Positions 5,762 through 5,763 of a DNA stretch of 5,763 nt are shown here, piece by piece. The stretch is taken from assembly GCA_002362135.1 (NCBI GenBank), contig DETO01000062.1:1-5763 (forward strand), read 5' to 3'. The position numbers and the translations under genes are program-made. This DNA is from Ruminococcus sp. UBA3286. Lineage in GTDB: Bacteria > Bacillota > Clostridia > Oscillospirales > Ruminococcaceae. The notes under the pieces were generated by a model, which had not been told where the DNA came from, did not search any database, and saw only the letters and a list, made by a program, of their open reading frames with translations. Numbering within the stretch: position 1 is the first letter of the stretch; every line of letters begins with the position of its first letter.

Positions 5762-5763
5762 AT

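Overview
The window looks like the 3' part of a single plus-strand biosynthetic operon from a low-to-moderate GC Gram-positive bacterium. A gut or rumen Clostridia lineage (Ruminococcus/Oscillospiraceae-like) is my best guess. It rests on the strong AAGGAG-type ribosome sites, tight gene packing, a FabF tail of the Gram-positive FGFGGHN type and an A-tract/U-tract terminator. This is inference; no phylogenetic marker is present.

Layout: the last 31 codons of a FabF-like ketosynthase (1-96); a MIF/tautomerase-superfamily protein (127-495); a 380-residue alpha/beta hydrolase with an apparent cysteine nucleophile (492-1634); an AMP-forming acyl ligase (1638-3203); an acyl carrier protein (3200-3451); a type II thioesterase (3460-4161); a second AMP-forming ligase (4173-5660); then a strong intrinsic terminator (5674-5702). 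The last 61 bases hold no gene but carry a short repeat and an inverted repeat. All genes run in one direction, with gaps of at most 30 nt and two ATGA stop/start overlaps. No promoter is visible, so transcription must start upstream of the window.

How they may work together (inference): one or both ligases activate a carboxylic acid as an acyl-adenylate. At least one is likely to charge the single carrier protein. The FabF-like enzyme adds one or more malonyl-derived units to give a beta-keto chain. The Cys-type hydrolase could release, cyclise (Dieckmann-type) or shorten (retro-Claisen) that chain. The MIF-like enzyme could set the keto/enol state of the product. The thioesterase clears misprimed carrier protein or releases product. 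The second ligase could supply a second acid or amino acid. I do not recognise this exact combination as a characterised pathway. The MIF homologue and the Cys hydrolase are the parts that set it apart from an ordinary fatty acid or NRPS/PKS locus.
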